From: Trissonchulus latispiculum
Taxonomy: Eukaryota; Nematoda; Enoplea; Enoplida; Ironidae
Length of the DNA stretch: 64,000 bases
Assembly: GCA_030248195.1 (NCBI GenBank)
Contig: JASAND010010780.1
Span: forward strand, 23,345-87,344
Direction: 5' to 3'
A program made the position numbers and the translations under genes. Below, in pieces: positions 10,270 to 22,145 of this stretch (positions are counted from its first letter, which is position 1; each line of letters starts with the position of its first letter). The notes beneath the pieces were generated by a model. The model was not told the origin of the DNA and did no database searches. It saw only the letters and a list, made by a program, of their open reading frames with translations.

Positions 10270-10425
10270 TCGGCCCCAGCCTGTGGATCCTACTGCATAT
10301 ACAAATTTTATCAATTTCTGTCGACTTGCATATTGAGCCAATACTTCAAACTAATGCAGCCATTCTATTTGTAGCGTCCTATGGAAGAACATTAATAGAA
10401 GAAAACATTGGTCAACTAAGATTGG
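10270..10425 (+). pseudogene. Zinc-finger-type protein, exon 3 (copy 2, frameshifted)
   Basis: After a CTACAACAG acceptor the frame continues (ACGSYCIYKFYQFLSTCILS). Relative to copy 1 it lacks bases near 10352, so it meets a stop, while the old frame continues to YGRTLIEENIG. The two paralogues are therefore broken at different places: copy 1 in exon 1, copy 2 in exon 3. Confidence 0.5.
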
Positions 10426-10430
10426 ACATA

Positions 10431-10764
10431 TAGCTTAACACTGCCACGTGGTTTCTGGAGGTCCACCCCCGCATGCCAAATCCATATCTCGTGACCTACA
10501 CATCTCCAGAAGGCCATCTCGGTACTGTTCTACTCGAAATTTTGATTTCAATAGCGTTGCCAGAATACCATCGCCCAAATAAGCAAAAAATATGTAAATT
10601 ACAGTCCTTTGTAAACAAATTACAGTCCACTTGTCTCAACAAGTTTTTAGCAAGCCTCAATTCTGCAGACATTTTCAAATCCAAACATAGTGTAATAACT
10701 TTGGTGTTATCATTGGAACAGAATTTCCACAGGTTCTCATCCCTTTCGTCAATACTGTTATTAC
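10431..10764. other. Non-coding spacer
   Basis: Mixed-composition DNA with no coherent coding signal. It ends at the hairpin-family element. Confidence 0.4.
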
Positions 10765-11776
10765 CAAGAGTACATAATATATAAGAGTGTGATAGCAGGC
10801 AAGCTCTATGTTATCAGCTCTAGGCACATGCTATGTTCGCTAAGGGCTGACCCCCCCCCACAAACATGTATGCTCACTTCAAAGAAATTTGTGCGCTATC
10901 TTTGCGTTCTAAAGCCCGAAGCTGACACAAATTCGACGCACGCAGGAGTTGTGTTTTCGAGCTTTAACACGTAAAGATACGGCGAGTGAGTGTACAGAAA
11001 CATACACACACAACGTACACATTTATGCGGGGGGTCACTAGGTACACGTTTGTGTGGGGTCAGCCGTTAGTGTTATGCAGAGCATGTACATTGAGCTGAT
11101 AACAGACAGCCTGCCAGCCGCGTTAAGTACTCAAATGGCACTTTTCCAGTACTCAAACGGCACTTTCTGTACTCAACTGGCACCTGTACTCAAATGGCAC
11201 CAAACAATACACAAACGGCACCTTTAGTACTCAAATGGCACTAAACTATAAGAAATGTGATTTTAAAGTTGCGGACAAGTTTCGAAACATAAATCTGCTA
11301 ATTAAAAATCCTAATAAAAGCGGAAATAAAGGAATCGTCCCAAGTTATGTTATGTTACATCTTAATTGCTCTATTACAGTTAGTTAGTTAATTACTAATT
11401 TTGTACAAGCTGTTATATATATAGTACAAGTTAATTGTTATGCTAGAGTAATTTGTAGTTATAATAGTTAAAGTTAAAGTTTTGCAGCATATACTTGTAT
11501 ACACATGTAATTTACTGTTAATACTTTTCGCAATATCTGTACGTGTGCCTTGTGTTGAATTTTCTAGCATGAAAATATATACAGTTGCGTGAAATACAGT
11601 TTGGTGTCATTTAAGTATAGCTGAGTGACATTTGTGTACAGTTGAGTGCCATTTGAGGATATCCAAGTGCCTTTTAGGTACGGTGCCATTTGAGTACAAG
11701 GGGTGCCTATTGAGCACTGGTGCCATTTGAGTATAGAACCGCCAGCCGTCACACTCTTATCTATTAAGTACTCTTG
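10765..11776. mobile_element. Second member of the hairpin MITE family, with a nested insertion
   Basis: The ends CAAGAGTACATAATATATAA and their inverted partner near 11776 match those of 6292-6628. The inner arms (10797-10920 and 11000-11112) again contain a C run / G run and GCTGACCCC. The right arm is split by the element at 11121-11740. Confidence 0.75.
11121..11740. mobile_element. Nested foldback element with TACTCAAATGGCAC arrays
   Basis: Inserted in the previous element. GCCAGCCG is duplicated at 11113-11120 and 11741-11748. The left end holds about six direct copies of TACTCAAATGGCAC variants (11127-11245). The right end holds the same motif inverted (GTGCCATTTGAGTA, 11605-11735). 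The AT-rich centre is non-coding. The 8-bp duplication suggests a hAT-type integration. Confidence 0.85.
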
Positions 11777-11783
11777 TTATTAC

Positions 11784-12540
11784 GAATGATTAAGCGTGAG
11801 TTTTTACACAAAATGTTAGCAAAACTGTGTTATCTGAGATTGTTTCTCCTTCCTCATAAACGTAGCAAATGTTCCGAATCAGAACACGATGCTAATTTGA
11901 AGATAATGTTCTATATAACCGGAAAAATTAGAGTTGTACTTGGAAGAAAACGCATCAGTGCTGACAAACGTATTTTGGGAACAAGCCCTTTGGTAAGCCC
12001 TCTTCTGTAAAATGCTCATTCAACATTCAAACTTAATTTGCCATGTGCAGCTAACGACGGGCCACGCAAACAGAGTGTCTTATCCTCATGTTTGGACCGC
12101 AAAACAGGACCAAAAATATATTAGCCCTATCTTAAAACCATTGCTTAACACTTCCCTGTCTGAGCTTCACATCCTTCGCAGGCAAGACACAACAGTAACA
12201 GCTTCCTAGAAAATTCGCTTTAATAAGCCCCACAGACAAAAATGTTGCATGATCTTATTATTTGTTATAGCCAACGACCAATACATCGAGTTGCACGACC
12301 ATTGCAATTAAACGAGCTACTATCAATAATACTACATCGCTGGAAACCACAACACTAACACTTTTTGGCTACCTTTGCCGCCTTGATTTGCCTGAACCAG
12401 TGTAAACTAGCAAAAACCAGCTGAAATAAGGGAAATTGTTTCAAAATTCAGTGCAGTGCCAGTGAAATATAAGTCGTAGCCACGAAATTTTTATATCGTT
12501 GGATTCAGCTCTCTTATTCCAATGTAGTCCTATCCATACC
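11784..12540. other. Unassigned sequence
   Basis: Short open frames on the plus strand (11774-12010 and 12012-12209) show no motif I recognise and no conservation evidence in this window. Probably intergenic or intronic. Confidence 0.35.
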
Positions 12541-12827
12541 TGAACGGGAGGTCAAATTTCACTGACCCTTGTGGAAGCAAATTTGGGTACCCCTTGTGAG
12601 ATCGATTTTTCTTAGGGGTACTTTTGAAAGTGATTTTTAAGCTATTTTGGCCATTTTTTTGCAAAAAACAGCAATTTTTTAATTAAAACACGTTTTTTAG
12701 ACGTTTTTCAGCTAAAAATAGTAAGTGAACAATTCCGGCGAAGCCGGAAAATTTTTGGAAATTTTAGTCGTAAAACCTATTTTTTGGGCAATTTTCTTAC
12801 CCCTTGTGGCCAATTTTGTTACCCCTT
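12541..12827. repeat. Short CCCCTTGTGG-containing repeats left of the palindrome
   Basis: Irregular copies of a unit around ACCCCTTGTGG followed by a T-rich stretch, at about 12560, 12590, 12800 and 12815. The same CCCCTTGTGG word, with a C/G-rich variant, borders the inner terminus at 19930-19970. The repeats may be subterminal sequences outside the recognised terminus. Confidence 0.45.
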
Positions 12828-12870
12828 TGCATGCGTCAAAATGTTTAGTACAAAGCCTCCCCTCACTTTA

Positions 12871-14540
12871 AGTAAACGTGTCATACGCATAAGCACGCAG
12901 AATAATTAAAGCTTCATTAGCCATCTGACGAAGTTTATTGTTTCTGAGCACTCGTGTCTAGCATATTGCAGCGCAGATTTGTTAAAGCTCGTTTAGTAGC
13001 TTATGAACTTTTAACTTTTCGCATATGCTTGCAAGCAAACGCAAGCTAGTAAATTTATTTGGCGTTAGCACAAAGGTTTAACTCATTGAAACTACGTGCG
13101 CGCAAGCATACAGAGCTAACGTCAGTTTAAAGACCCTAATGACAAGTATATTTTCTACGCTGGCATGTCAACTAGATGCGTGTGAGGTTTTTGAAATCTC
13201 ACAGGTTAATGAAGTCGACTTATTAGTAAAGCCTGCTAAAGAGGTTTGATGACCAGTGTAATTACAACTTTAAGAAATGATAAACAAATTTAGGATGAAA
13301 ACTTTGAGTTTACGTGTAAATTACGAATGCAAATTGAAAAAAGATGGTTTTTTGCTTCAGGGCGGTGGTTTAAAGCTTACATCTGCAAAAAGAAGATATA
13401 TTGACAGATAAAAGACAGCACTTTCCAATTTTTGTGTATAGCTAAGTCAGTTCATAGCTTCAAAAACAAGTTTGTTTTACCATTCAGAAGACTATTCGTA
13501 TCCTTATCACTGGGTGCAAAAAAGCTCAAATCAAAAGTAATCGTAGAAATGTAGAAATCTTCACTCCTGAAATTTACATTCCTTCTTACTGTAAATCATA
13601 AAGGTCATAGGTGTCATCTTTACAATAATCTTTAATATCAACCAATCACATTCATTGAAGCATTTTGATTGGCAACTGGACCAAAGACAAAAAAGGCGGA
13701 GGTTATAATTACATAACATTTTATTGGGGCCAATCTTGATTACAAATTAGGAAGAGAGGGGCGTAGTGATTAAAAATAATTTTGATAATATTAAAACTTG
13801 TTGCAGCAGTTAATTTTTTAGTTGCATACATTTTTCGAATTACTTTTTGATTTGGCGGACAAATCCAATGTGCGATAAAATTCAAAGAAAACTTTTAAAT
13901 TAAAATTTTCATTATTTGCCGGTCTCTCTTGATGAAATTTGACCCCAAAATTGTGACCTCTGCTTGGTTTTCTTTCTGTCTTGATTACAAAATGCAGATT
14001 TCAATATTGCGAGAGTGTGATGAAAAAATTTCTTCTATTAAATCCTTTTAATTCCCGTTTCCCTAAGTTTATCTCATGTTTTCCTAATATCAGTGATTTG
14101 CTTGTTGTAATTCCTGGTAATTTTTTTCATCGCTTAGTGACTTTTGAAGATGCTGCAATTGCCTGATTTTTGAGTTGTGTTACAAATTTTGGGTTAATGG
14201 TGGATCAAGGAAAATTAATAATTTTAAGTTTGATTTGGTATTTTCAATTTTTTAAGTTTGATTACAAATCCATATTGCTTTTTGGACTAATACTCATAAA
14301 AGCAAACAAAATTTTATTCAGGTTTACTGCAACTTACAACTTTTCATTGAGTTGCGTTACATAAAGTTAAATTTACTTATGACAAATAGGTTGACTGGTT
14401 GACTGACAAAGAGATTTGCTTTTGCAATAAGATTACTCCCTTCCTTAGTACTCAAGTTTTAAGTTGCATCTATCAAGCCGAAATTTGGTTTGCGTACTTT
14501 GATACTTTGGTACTTTGATTTGTATTCGAGCATTTATGTT
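12871..14540. other. AT-rich non-coding DNA in the left arm
   Basis: No convincing gene. The short frames at 13981-14166 and 14170-14364 have no recognisable motif. The point homologous to the PIF-like insertion of the right arm is at about 14215 and is empty here. Confidence 0.5.
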
Positions 14541-14544
14541 CCAA

Positions 14545-16160
14545 AAGTGCGCGTCTCTTGCGTTTTCCCCCAATCCCTAACTCCTAACTCCCTAACTCCC
14601 AAGGGCCAGATACAAAGTACGTATTTCAAGTAGAGCTGAGAAAGAATTTTACCCAGAACTTAAAATTTTGCATCAAGGCATATTGGCATTTGATGAATTC
14701 AAAACTTCAACAATTTTTGTATCCAGTTTTGCTGAAGACTTGCACTGTATAGTTTCTAGGTTGTTAAATCTAGGTTTCTTAGATCTAGCTTAGGTTTAAT
14801 ATGTATATAATTAATTTATTTAGCTAACAAGAGGCTTAATCAAAAACGGTCTTCCGGTTCGCGCTCACCGTCCAGAAGACCCTTATGTCCAAGTTTTCAG
14901 CAGAATCGGGGACAAACGATTTTTTGATCCCCTTTACCAGCTTAAAATTTAATTTTAAAAACTCTTAGAAGTCACAATTTTGGGATTCACCAGCTTCCAG
15001 TAGAGCCGTATACAAAATCTTAAATATTTTTCAAAAAATGTCTCGCAGGAATTTCAGTTTTCAAGATATCTAGTTCTGGGGCGTAATTCTTTGTTAAGGG
15101 GGGGGGGGCTAAAATTTTGCCCCCACTTTCCTGGATCGGTTTCATTTTTTGCCATTGACCTTTTTTCATGTTCAAGAGAAATAAAACTATATAGCCCAGG
15201 CAGAATTCCTTCATATTTGCCACAATTTTGAAGACCTATAGAATGCATATTCACACCAAATTTCAACTTCTGGGGTTCATACCAGGATTAAATTATTTGA
15301 TTCGGCAGCCAAACCTTTCATATTTCCGATGATTCTTCAAGTTTAGGGTAGCATTGATTTCTAACCGTTAAGGTTACATCAAAGCTAAAGCCATGTGCAT
15401 ATTATCCAATATGTCTTCTCTCATTGTGCCAAAGTATAGATGTTTTCATTAAACCAAACATCGAGGAAAAATTTTAAATTATTTATAGTGGACGTCACAA
15501 AAAGTGGGAGGTCGGACCGGTTCTCAAATGCCTGGCGAGCTACTGAGAGAAGTTAAGAACCAAAGGCCAAGTGTTTTTTGACCACGCACATGGTGTAGGA
15601 TTCATGCAAAAAATGAAACCGAACCAAGAAATTTGGGGCATTTTAGTTGCCCCCCATTTTAGGTGCTGGTATCCCTATGTGCAGTGCTTTTGTGATTTTT
15701 TGACACGCTAACTTTGACAACAGGTCTTGATGCTCCAGAATTTTGCCAAATGTGCGGTGACACGAAATTTCGCAACTTTGCATCGCTTTTGCTCGTAACA
15801 GGAGATGTTTTAGCTCAAACCAACAAAAATGTACCAACGCAATAATGCGAGCCAAAATCAAGAGAATGCATTGGGTAGTTTTTGAGAAATCGATGTTTAA
15901 AACAAAACACTGTCAGTTTACCAAAATGTTATTTCAGCAAATTCTCTAGCTTAAAGCAACGAACTCCAACTAATAAGCATTGATAAAATGTGCAATCAGA
16001 CTTTGTATCGATTGAGTATAAATAAACCAAAAATGTTTGTACGATTTGACTGGAGTTTTGAAAGAACTGATTTCCTTGAAAATTGCCATTTTTGACCCCT
16101 AAAATCGTTTTTGGTGTATACTGACTTAAGGGGGGGTCGCCTTGGGTCAAAATCGATAGT
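14545..16160. repeat. Foldback-family sequences in the left arm
   Basis: Begins with a TTGCGTTTTCCCCCAATCCC terminus like that of the element at 22146-22750. It holds related blocks (AAGTTTTCAGCAGAATC, ATCCCCTTTACCAGC, CCAGCTTCCAG), then further AT-rich DNA with a long G run near 15100 and at 16130. Boundaries of individual copies are not resolved. Confidence 0.45.
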
Positions 16161-18650
16161 CACGGATATCGCTCATTTTCGCAAACAAAATTGGTACATA
16201 TGTTCTCAAAATCAAGACAAAATATACCGGTTTGGTTCGAAACCAAACGGTGACAGAGATATTCAGGGACAAATTTGGAAAACTTGAATATTTCTGTGAT
16301 TTGCCCTCTAAGGTCATGTGCAGACAGACAGACACCTAGTTCTATTAGAAAAGTTGTTCAACTCATCATTAGCTATCGAGTGATATCCCATTTGACTATA
16401 TTTTGAAAATTTTAAAATTGACTATTTTGACTATTGACTATTTTTCCTATGTTTAACACATGTCGACGTCACCTTCGATGGGTTATACAAAATCATAGAA
16501 GCAATATTACGCAAAACGCTCTTGTCTTGTTTTGAGGACTCATGGGGACTACAAAATATGTGAAAATGAGCAAAATCTGAGATGGTCGAAAAATCGACCA
16601 AAAAGCGACCCCCTATTTAACCACAAAAGATAGCTCCAGGGTAGTAAAAGCAAAAATGTTCATTTGTGTGCCATCTTGCCAGCCATAACAACCACTCCGG
16701 TGTATCCACAACCTACTGAGTGCATAATGTTCCTAGAGTGGTCCTAGAATGTTTAAGAGCACCAAACTAATATATTTGGAAACTCTCATTCACTTTCATG
16801 AAGAATTGGATCTAGTAAGGTCAAATTCACACGAAACGAGTCTACCGCCTTAATGGGTCAAGGTTAATGTCAGAGTTGGACGCGGGGCGAGTGTCCGTGG
16901 GGCCAGCAGAAAATTAGTGCCCACAGCGGCCCGCGTTTCTGCCCGCCCGCCCAGGTTTCTTTGTAAGCCATAGCTAATGCTATGTCTTAACCTTTGGAAC
17001 AAAGTAAGTTATTGAAATTTTACATAATTTTAAGTAAAACAGTTGTTTTCCTTAGCAAATTTCGCGCCTTCGGCGTGATTACAAATGTTCTTCATCACAA
17101 TGACCTTACAGTGTACATTATGCCTTTTTTATATTAAATGGAAAAATTTTGCTGGCCTAAATTCTTGGACAAAGGTACGATCCGGATTCTAAACCACTTC
17201 AGCAGCTTTAATTGGATGGCAAAGGAGCTTTAGCAGCTTTTGAAGCTGCTGACCGCTGGTTCTGATGCTGGTAGACGCAAATTTGTACCACATAATTTTA
17301 CTGAACCACAAAAATTTGAGGGTATTCTAAAACAAACCTTAATATTATTGTTATATCTTCGTCCCTAACTTTATATTTTCAAGTCAATAGTGTATTTTTC
17401 AATCGACGCAAATGCTCATTTTTTTGTTGTTATCTTGTTTTTGCCTCTCATTCGCAAACTGTGACAAACATTTTATGTTTCTGCGACAAACAAGTTATGG
17501 TATAAGCAAATTGCAATAAATAATAAGCCAACTGGTGCGATCATTTATTGCATTTCTGCAAAACTTAAGTATCTATCTATCACATAGGGTCTTTATAACC
17601 TTAGACCTTAATCTGTTAGCAGACGCGCCTGTGTGCAATTATTGAGACCAAAATTTTGGGCATAAACTTTTATTGCAGTCTAGACCTAGTGTTTCAAGAC
17701 ATGTTATGTAAACAAAACTGGACAGTCTTAAACTTGACGGACGCAAACTTAACATAGAGTTCAGTGGAAAGACAAAAGCAACGAAACGTTGTAAAATTAA
17801 TGGCAAATTTATAAAGATTCAATTTTGAAAAGCTTAAGGCTAACGGTATTACTGCAGAACTTCAAGCTATTGTTACTTAATTACAAACTAATTGCTGAAA
17901 ATGTGAAAGTTTCGCATTGAAGTTTTCTAAACTTTTCTCAAACTACAAAACATTTGTTTCGGAAAATTTGCAGAAAATCTTCAAACACTATAGCAATAAT
18001 TTCGAAAACTTAAAAATTTCTATTGTTATTTCCAGATGCCAATGGTAGAAATTCAATGACCATTCAGTATAGGTGGAGTCCTTATGAAGGTTAAGTTTAC
18101 AAAGGAAAGCTACGAAAAGTTACCCAATTAAATTTCAGCTCCTCCCTCAAATTATGTCACCGGACCTGACCCTTAAAAATTACTCAACAGGTTAACTGTG
18201 GCACCTTGTTACCTGTCCCCTGGTTGAATTAAGAAGTAAACAAAGATCAAAACATGTACTTAATAAATGGTCATTTTGTGACCCGTTGCCCTTCGTATTT
18301 CTTTTGAAGGACGTAGTCGGTTATTACTATAAAATAATAATTATTATTATTGACACTGTTGAAAAATAGTTATTGTCAGAAGTTCGGTATATTTTAAAGT
18401 TACGACAATATTTCTACAAATCATAGCTCAAAATCAATCCCGAGCGGCTCATAAAATTCAAAGTTGGGCAATTTTTCCATTTGTTTCCTTTACTTTCGTC
18501 AGTTTTAAAATGTTTGTTTTTTCTTGTAAACGAATTATTAAAACAATCTTACTGCAGCTATAGTGATTTTCAAAAACTCAAAATTGTCTGTATGTACACT
18601 AATTAGTTACTAAGTCATAATCCTTAAACGTAATTTAAGAATTTCTAAAA
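16161..18650. other. AT-rich non-coding DNA in the left arm
   Basis: No coding signal. A GC-richer patch at 16870-16960 (GCGGCCCGCG, CGCCCGCCC) and a small TTCGCGCCTTCGGCG palindrome near 17068 are the only compositional features. Confidence 0.45.
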
Positions 18651-18714
18651 GCGATTATATATATATACATAATTTGTCAAATTGCACAAAACCATAACCG
18701 TTTCACATACTTTA

Positions 18715-19420
18715 AAGCGGTAACCTATAACCTAGCTGTAAGCTGTAGATGTAAGCTTGCGTTCTCGCGTTATTAGCCATTGTTTGCGTTATCGCGTTAT
18801 TGCGTTATTAGCTCGTTAGCAATTAATGTAAATAACAATGTTTACGCGGCCATTGTCGGCTCCTTTGATCGTACCAAGCTTCCTCATCACCTTACAGTAT
18901 TGCGTGAGCTTTAGTAAGGTAATTCTATAAACAGCAGAAAGCGACCTTGGGTTACCTGGGAACCCCAGAAATTTATGTAATCTTAGACCGCCTGTTACAT
19001 AGACCCTAATCGAAGGTGCGGCCTCACTGAGGCTTGCAACTTCCGCAGTGCTCATTTAGCTAACTTCAGTCGGACCTATTTTGACGTAGCTGACCCTAAG
19101 CGAAGGTGCGGTCTCAGCGAGGCTTGCTACTTCCACAGTACTAATTTAGTTGAACTTTATTCGACCATAATATGGCGTAGCCTGTCCCTTATTTAATAGA
19201 CTAATTCAGTTTTATTTATTTCAATTAAGATGCTGCCTCTAGTGTGGGCTTGCAACTTATATCCAGAGAAATCCTTTTATTTACTATTTTCAGATTTATT
19301 TTGACTAGTTCAGTTTTATTTCAAATAAGATGCTGCCTCAGTGTGGGCTTGCAACTTATACCCAGAGAAATCCTTTTCTTCACCAGCTTTAGAGTTTTGC
19401 TAATAACTGGGGCATACATG
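18715..19420. repeat. Cluster of diverged tandem repeats in the left arm
   Basis: 18745-18815 repeats GCGTTATTAGC / GCGTTATCGC. 18990-19140 holds two units of about 90 bp sharing GACCCTAA.CGAAGGTGCGG and GAGGCTTGC.ACTTCC. 19205-19400 holds two units of about 100 bp sharing AGATGCTGCCTC and GTGTGGGCTTGCAACTTAT. All recur inverted in the right arm at 31840-32400. Confidence 0.7.
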
Positions 19421-19885
19421 AAGCAGCAACTTCTTTATTAATGACTACTGTGGCGCACGAAGTAGCCACATTGCATCCAGTTTCACTGAAAAAGCAACGG
19501 AATCATAATGCCATTCGCTGTAGGAAAACTTTTAAACAACAGCAGGCATTTCATTTAATAACGTACTCAAAATGTTTAGATCTTACTTACGTTAATCATA
19601 AGCTACATTTAGTGTAGTTTATATGAAGGTCGCGTCTTCAGTGACCGTACTTAATTCATTAAACTTCGCATATAATCTACGTTCTCGTCTTCAGTGAGTT
19701 ACTTGAAAGAGAGCAGGCGCCTGTTTCACACTCTAACTATGTTTAATGAAACTCGTGCAGGCCAAAGGTTGGCTTGTCTTAAACTGAGCCTACGTGTTGT
19801 TTGCATTAACACGCACATTAATTATTCTCCACACATTTTCTTACGACAAATAATTAAAGTGCATATGAGCGAACGCAGATTAGCC

Positions 19886-19928
19886 TAAAGTGAGGGGAGC
19901 CTTCGTACTAAACATTTTGACGCATGCA
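19886..19928 (-). repeat. Inner terminus of the 7.1-kb element (left arm)
   Basis: Inverted copy of 12828-12870. It is followed by CTTGTGGGAGCGATTTCGCG and G/C runs. Confidence 0.8.
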
Positions 19929-20199
19929 CTTGTGGGAGCGATTTCGCGACCCCTTGTGGGCGACTTCGCCGAGGGGGGGAATTCCCCCCCCCCTTTCCCC
20001 CCCTTGTCCACCTGTGGTCCTATCATACTTAGTTATTCTGGGTTTCTCTTGAGTCTACATTCTAAGTATTCCATAATTAAACGCCAAACTGTCGAATCTG
20101 ATAATTTGAAATAAATTTTAGTTACTCTTCGCATAAGGGTGGGATCAACAAATGGAACGTTTGCTATTCTGACTAATACTCGACACGCGCACGCCAATG

Positions 20200-20377
20200 T
20201 GGTAGTCGACAGCCTGATTATTGCTTGTGTCTGTAGTAGTTATGGATGCAATGTGTCATTGAATCACAACTGTCTCAAATATCACAGGTTGAGCAAGCAC
20301 ACTATCCTCGCAGCGGCCACTGGCCAAATAAATGGCATAAATGTTTGCACAGCTGCGAATCAGGACAACTTCCAATA
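20200..20377 (+). pseudogene. Relative of the zinc-finger exon 2 in the left arm
   Basis: The frame reads CNVSLNHNCLKYHRLSKHTIL, then GQINGINV. It lines up with exon 2 of the 5' cassettes (C-VS/CN...KIH.L.QHS.LA...G.I..INV), including both histidines. Similarity ends before the NPEECL block. It is a diverged, truncated relative, possibly the source or a derivative of the cassettes at 3.3 and 9.8 kb. Confidence 0.55.
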
Positions 20378-20511
20378 ACAAGCATGATGAAGTTGTGATG
20401 GGTTTATGGGTTCTTCAACAATACTGCTAATAAACAAAGAAATAGTATGAAGTCGAGGAAACATCCAATCTGGAATTAGCGTTGCAGCTCTCCGATGCAA
20501 TGCCTTAGTAG

Positions 20512-20871
20512 TAGTGTTGTTCACCGGCCCAATTTTTCGTGGGCCGGCCGGAGTCGGCCGGCCCAGCTCGCGGCAGCACACCGGCCCTCACTTGCCGGCC
20601 GGTCGGCCGGTGCCACTTTTCGCAGGCTATCCAAAGTACAAATAAAAATTCAGATTTTTGATAGTTTTCAAGGCAGATTTTAGCAAGTTTTAGGCGATAA
20701 GCTGCAGGAACGGTCAATGGCCGGTCGGCAGCCTCACATTTGACCGGCCAACCTGGGTCTGACCGGCCGGCCTGTCAGCGGCCGGCCGGCAGGCCTGTTC
20801 TCGGACCCCTCTGGACCTGGGCTGGCCGGAAGCCGGCCAGCCGGTCTAGACAGGGCCGGTGCACATCACTA
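20512..20871. mobile_element. hAT-like MITE with GGCCGG-rich ends (left arm)
   Basis: The termini TAGTGTTGTTCACCGGCCC and TAGTGATGTGCACCGGCCC are inverted. CTTAGTAG is duplicated at 20504-20511 and 20872-20879. Both ends are dense in GGCCGG; the middle is AT-rich. TAG-starting ends with an 8-bp duplication fit hAT. The same insertion is present in the right arm, so it predates the palindrome duplication. Confidence 0.85.
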
Positions 20872-20879
20872 CTTAGTAG

Positions 20880-22145
20880 AAATCTGTGAAGCGAACGGAA
20901 CGAAGCAGCCGAACGGAAATTGGAACCTGCTAATATTTGATAAAAGACAAATTACGCTCAGTATTTGTGGTTGATCGATCAGAGATCAGTTGTTGGTACT
21001 GACAACGGCCTGTTCGGCAACGAGTGCAATTCAAGTTGCCCTGACCAAAATTATAAATGTCTTTATTTATGTTATTCTGCATTTACAACCTGCACCATTT
21101 TCTAACTACTGGAATTTTATGTCTGATCTTGAACAATAATGAAATTATTCAGTTCGTGTTGGCCTTTGAAATTATCTTATCATAAATGGTAAAACACCAA
21201 GCAAAACGTGACTGGGATCGAAAGAAAAGCAATGAATAAACTTGCTAAAACAAAATTTGCTGATAAACCGCTATCTTATATCCTCATATCACCAATGGAG
21301 GGATCTCATACCTCATTTTAATCTTACCTTAGGCCATAGAATCGAAAATGATACTATTATATGGTCTTCTAAATTTAAAACTATATATAAAAATTTTACT
21401 GTAAAACTAGAAGGAGAGGAGCATTCTCTGTATTTCAATCCGGGTTAAAATCTCAACTCCCTCCACACTGAAGAGAGTTGAGATTCAGACATTTCAACCC
21501 GAAACCCTACCTAAATTTTCAATCCGAATTTAATGATAACATTGGGTTGGAACCCAACCCTGTTATTTGAACCCGGATTTATTCAACCCTGCTTTGATAA
21601 CATTGCCGCGAAGGTTTCCATCCCAATCTCAACCAAGGCTGAGGTTTCAAATCGGGTTGAGGTACTTGACAACGGCCCATGGTTTGCTTCTTTCTTTTTC
21701 ATAAAGACTACATGCCTACCTGCAATATCTAAAACCTGACCAGAGCTGCTAAAATTTGATACCCGACTTTCATAGGAGATTAAAATGTATTTCCAGCGGT
21801 TAAATTTAAATTAAAATTAAATTAATATTTGTTGCCTGGTTCGCAGACTATATTTAACGGAACGCAAGGTTGACGCAAATCGCCAAGCGAAACTCATGCT
21901 TCCAACTCTGCATAATCCCATGATAAACAAGAAGACCCCAAAAAGGGTATGGCTCTGCTACTGAGCAGAAAGGTTGCTAATCGCTGATTTATTTATTAGA
22001 TGATTTTGAATTTCGTAAGCAATTGCACCAGTAATTCATCAGTAATTGCACTTAAATTGACGTTCTTCGCACCACACCTATCCACCATTTCGGAGGATTA
22101 CTTTTTACTTATCTAGCTTGAATATTTCATTCTTATAAGATTTTA
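20880..22145. other. Non-coding DNA in the left arm
   Basis: 21470-21670 repeats short ATTTCAACCCG / TTGAACCCGG motifs in both orientations, a likely small foldback element. No coding signal. Confidence 0.4.

Larger units (their letters stand above)
6585..10430 (+). repeat. Duplicated segment, copy 2 (zinc-finger cassette)
   Basis: Paralogue of 346-4740, more complete for exon 2. It is interrupted by the hAT-like element at 7161-9404 in the intron. It is flanked on both sides by members of the same hairpin family (6292-6628 and 10765-11776), like the ends of a composite element. Confidence 0.85.
12828..19928 (+). mobile_element. 7.1-kb TIR-bounded element (left arm)
   Basis: A 43-bp terminal repeat, TGCATGCGTCAAAATGTTTA and onward, at 12828-12870 is inverted at 19886-19928 with only two mismatches. 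Inside there is no transposase-like frame. The content is AT-rich DNA, foldback families and tandem repeats. CTT flanks both ends and might be a 3-bp target duplication. It is a large non-autonomous element or a capture structure; the superfamily is unknown. Confidence 0.75.
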
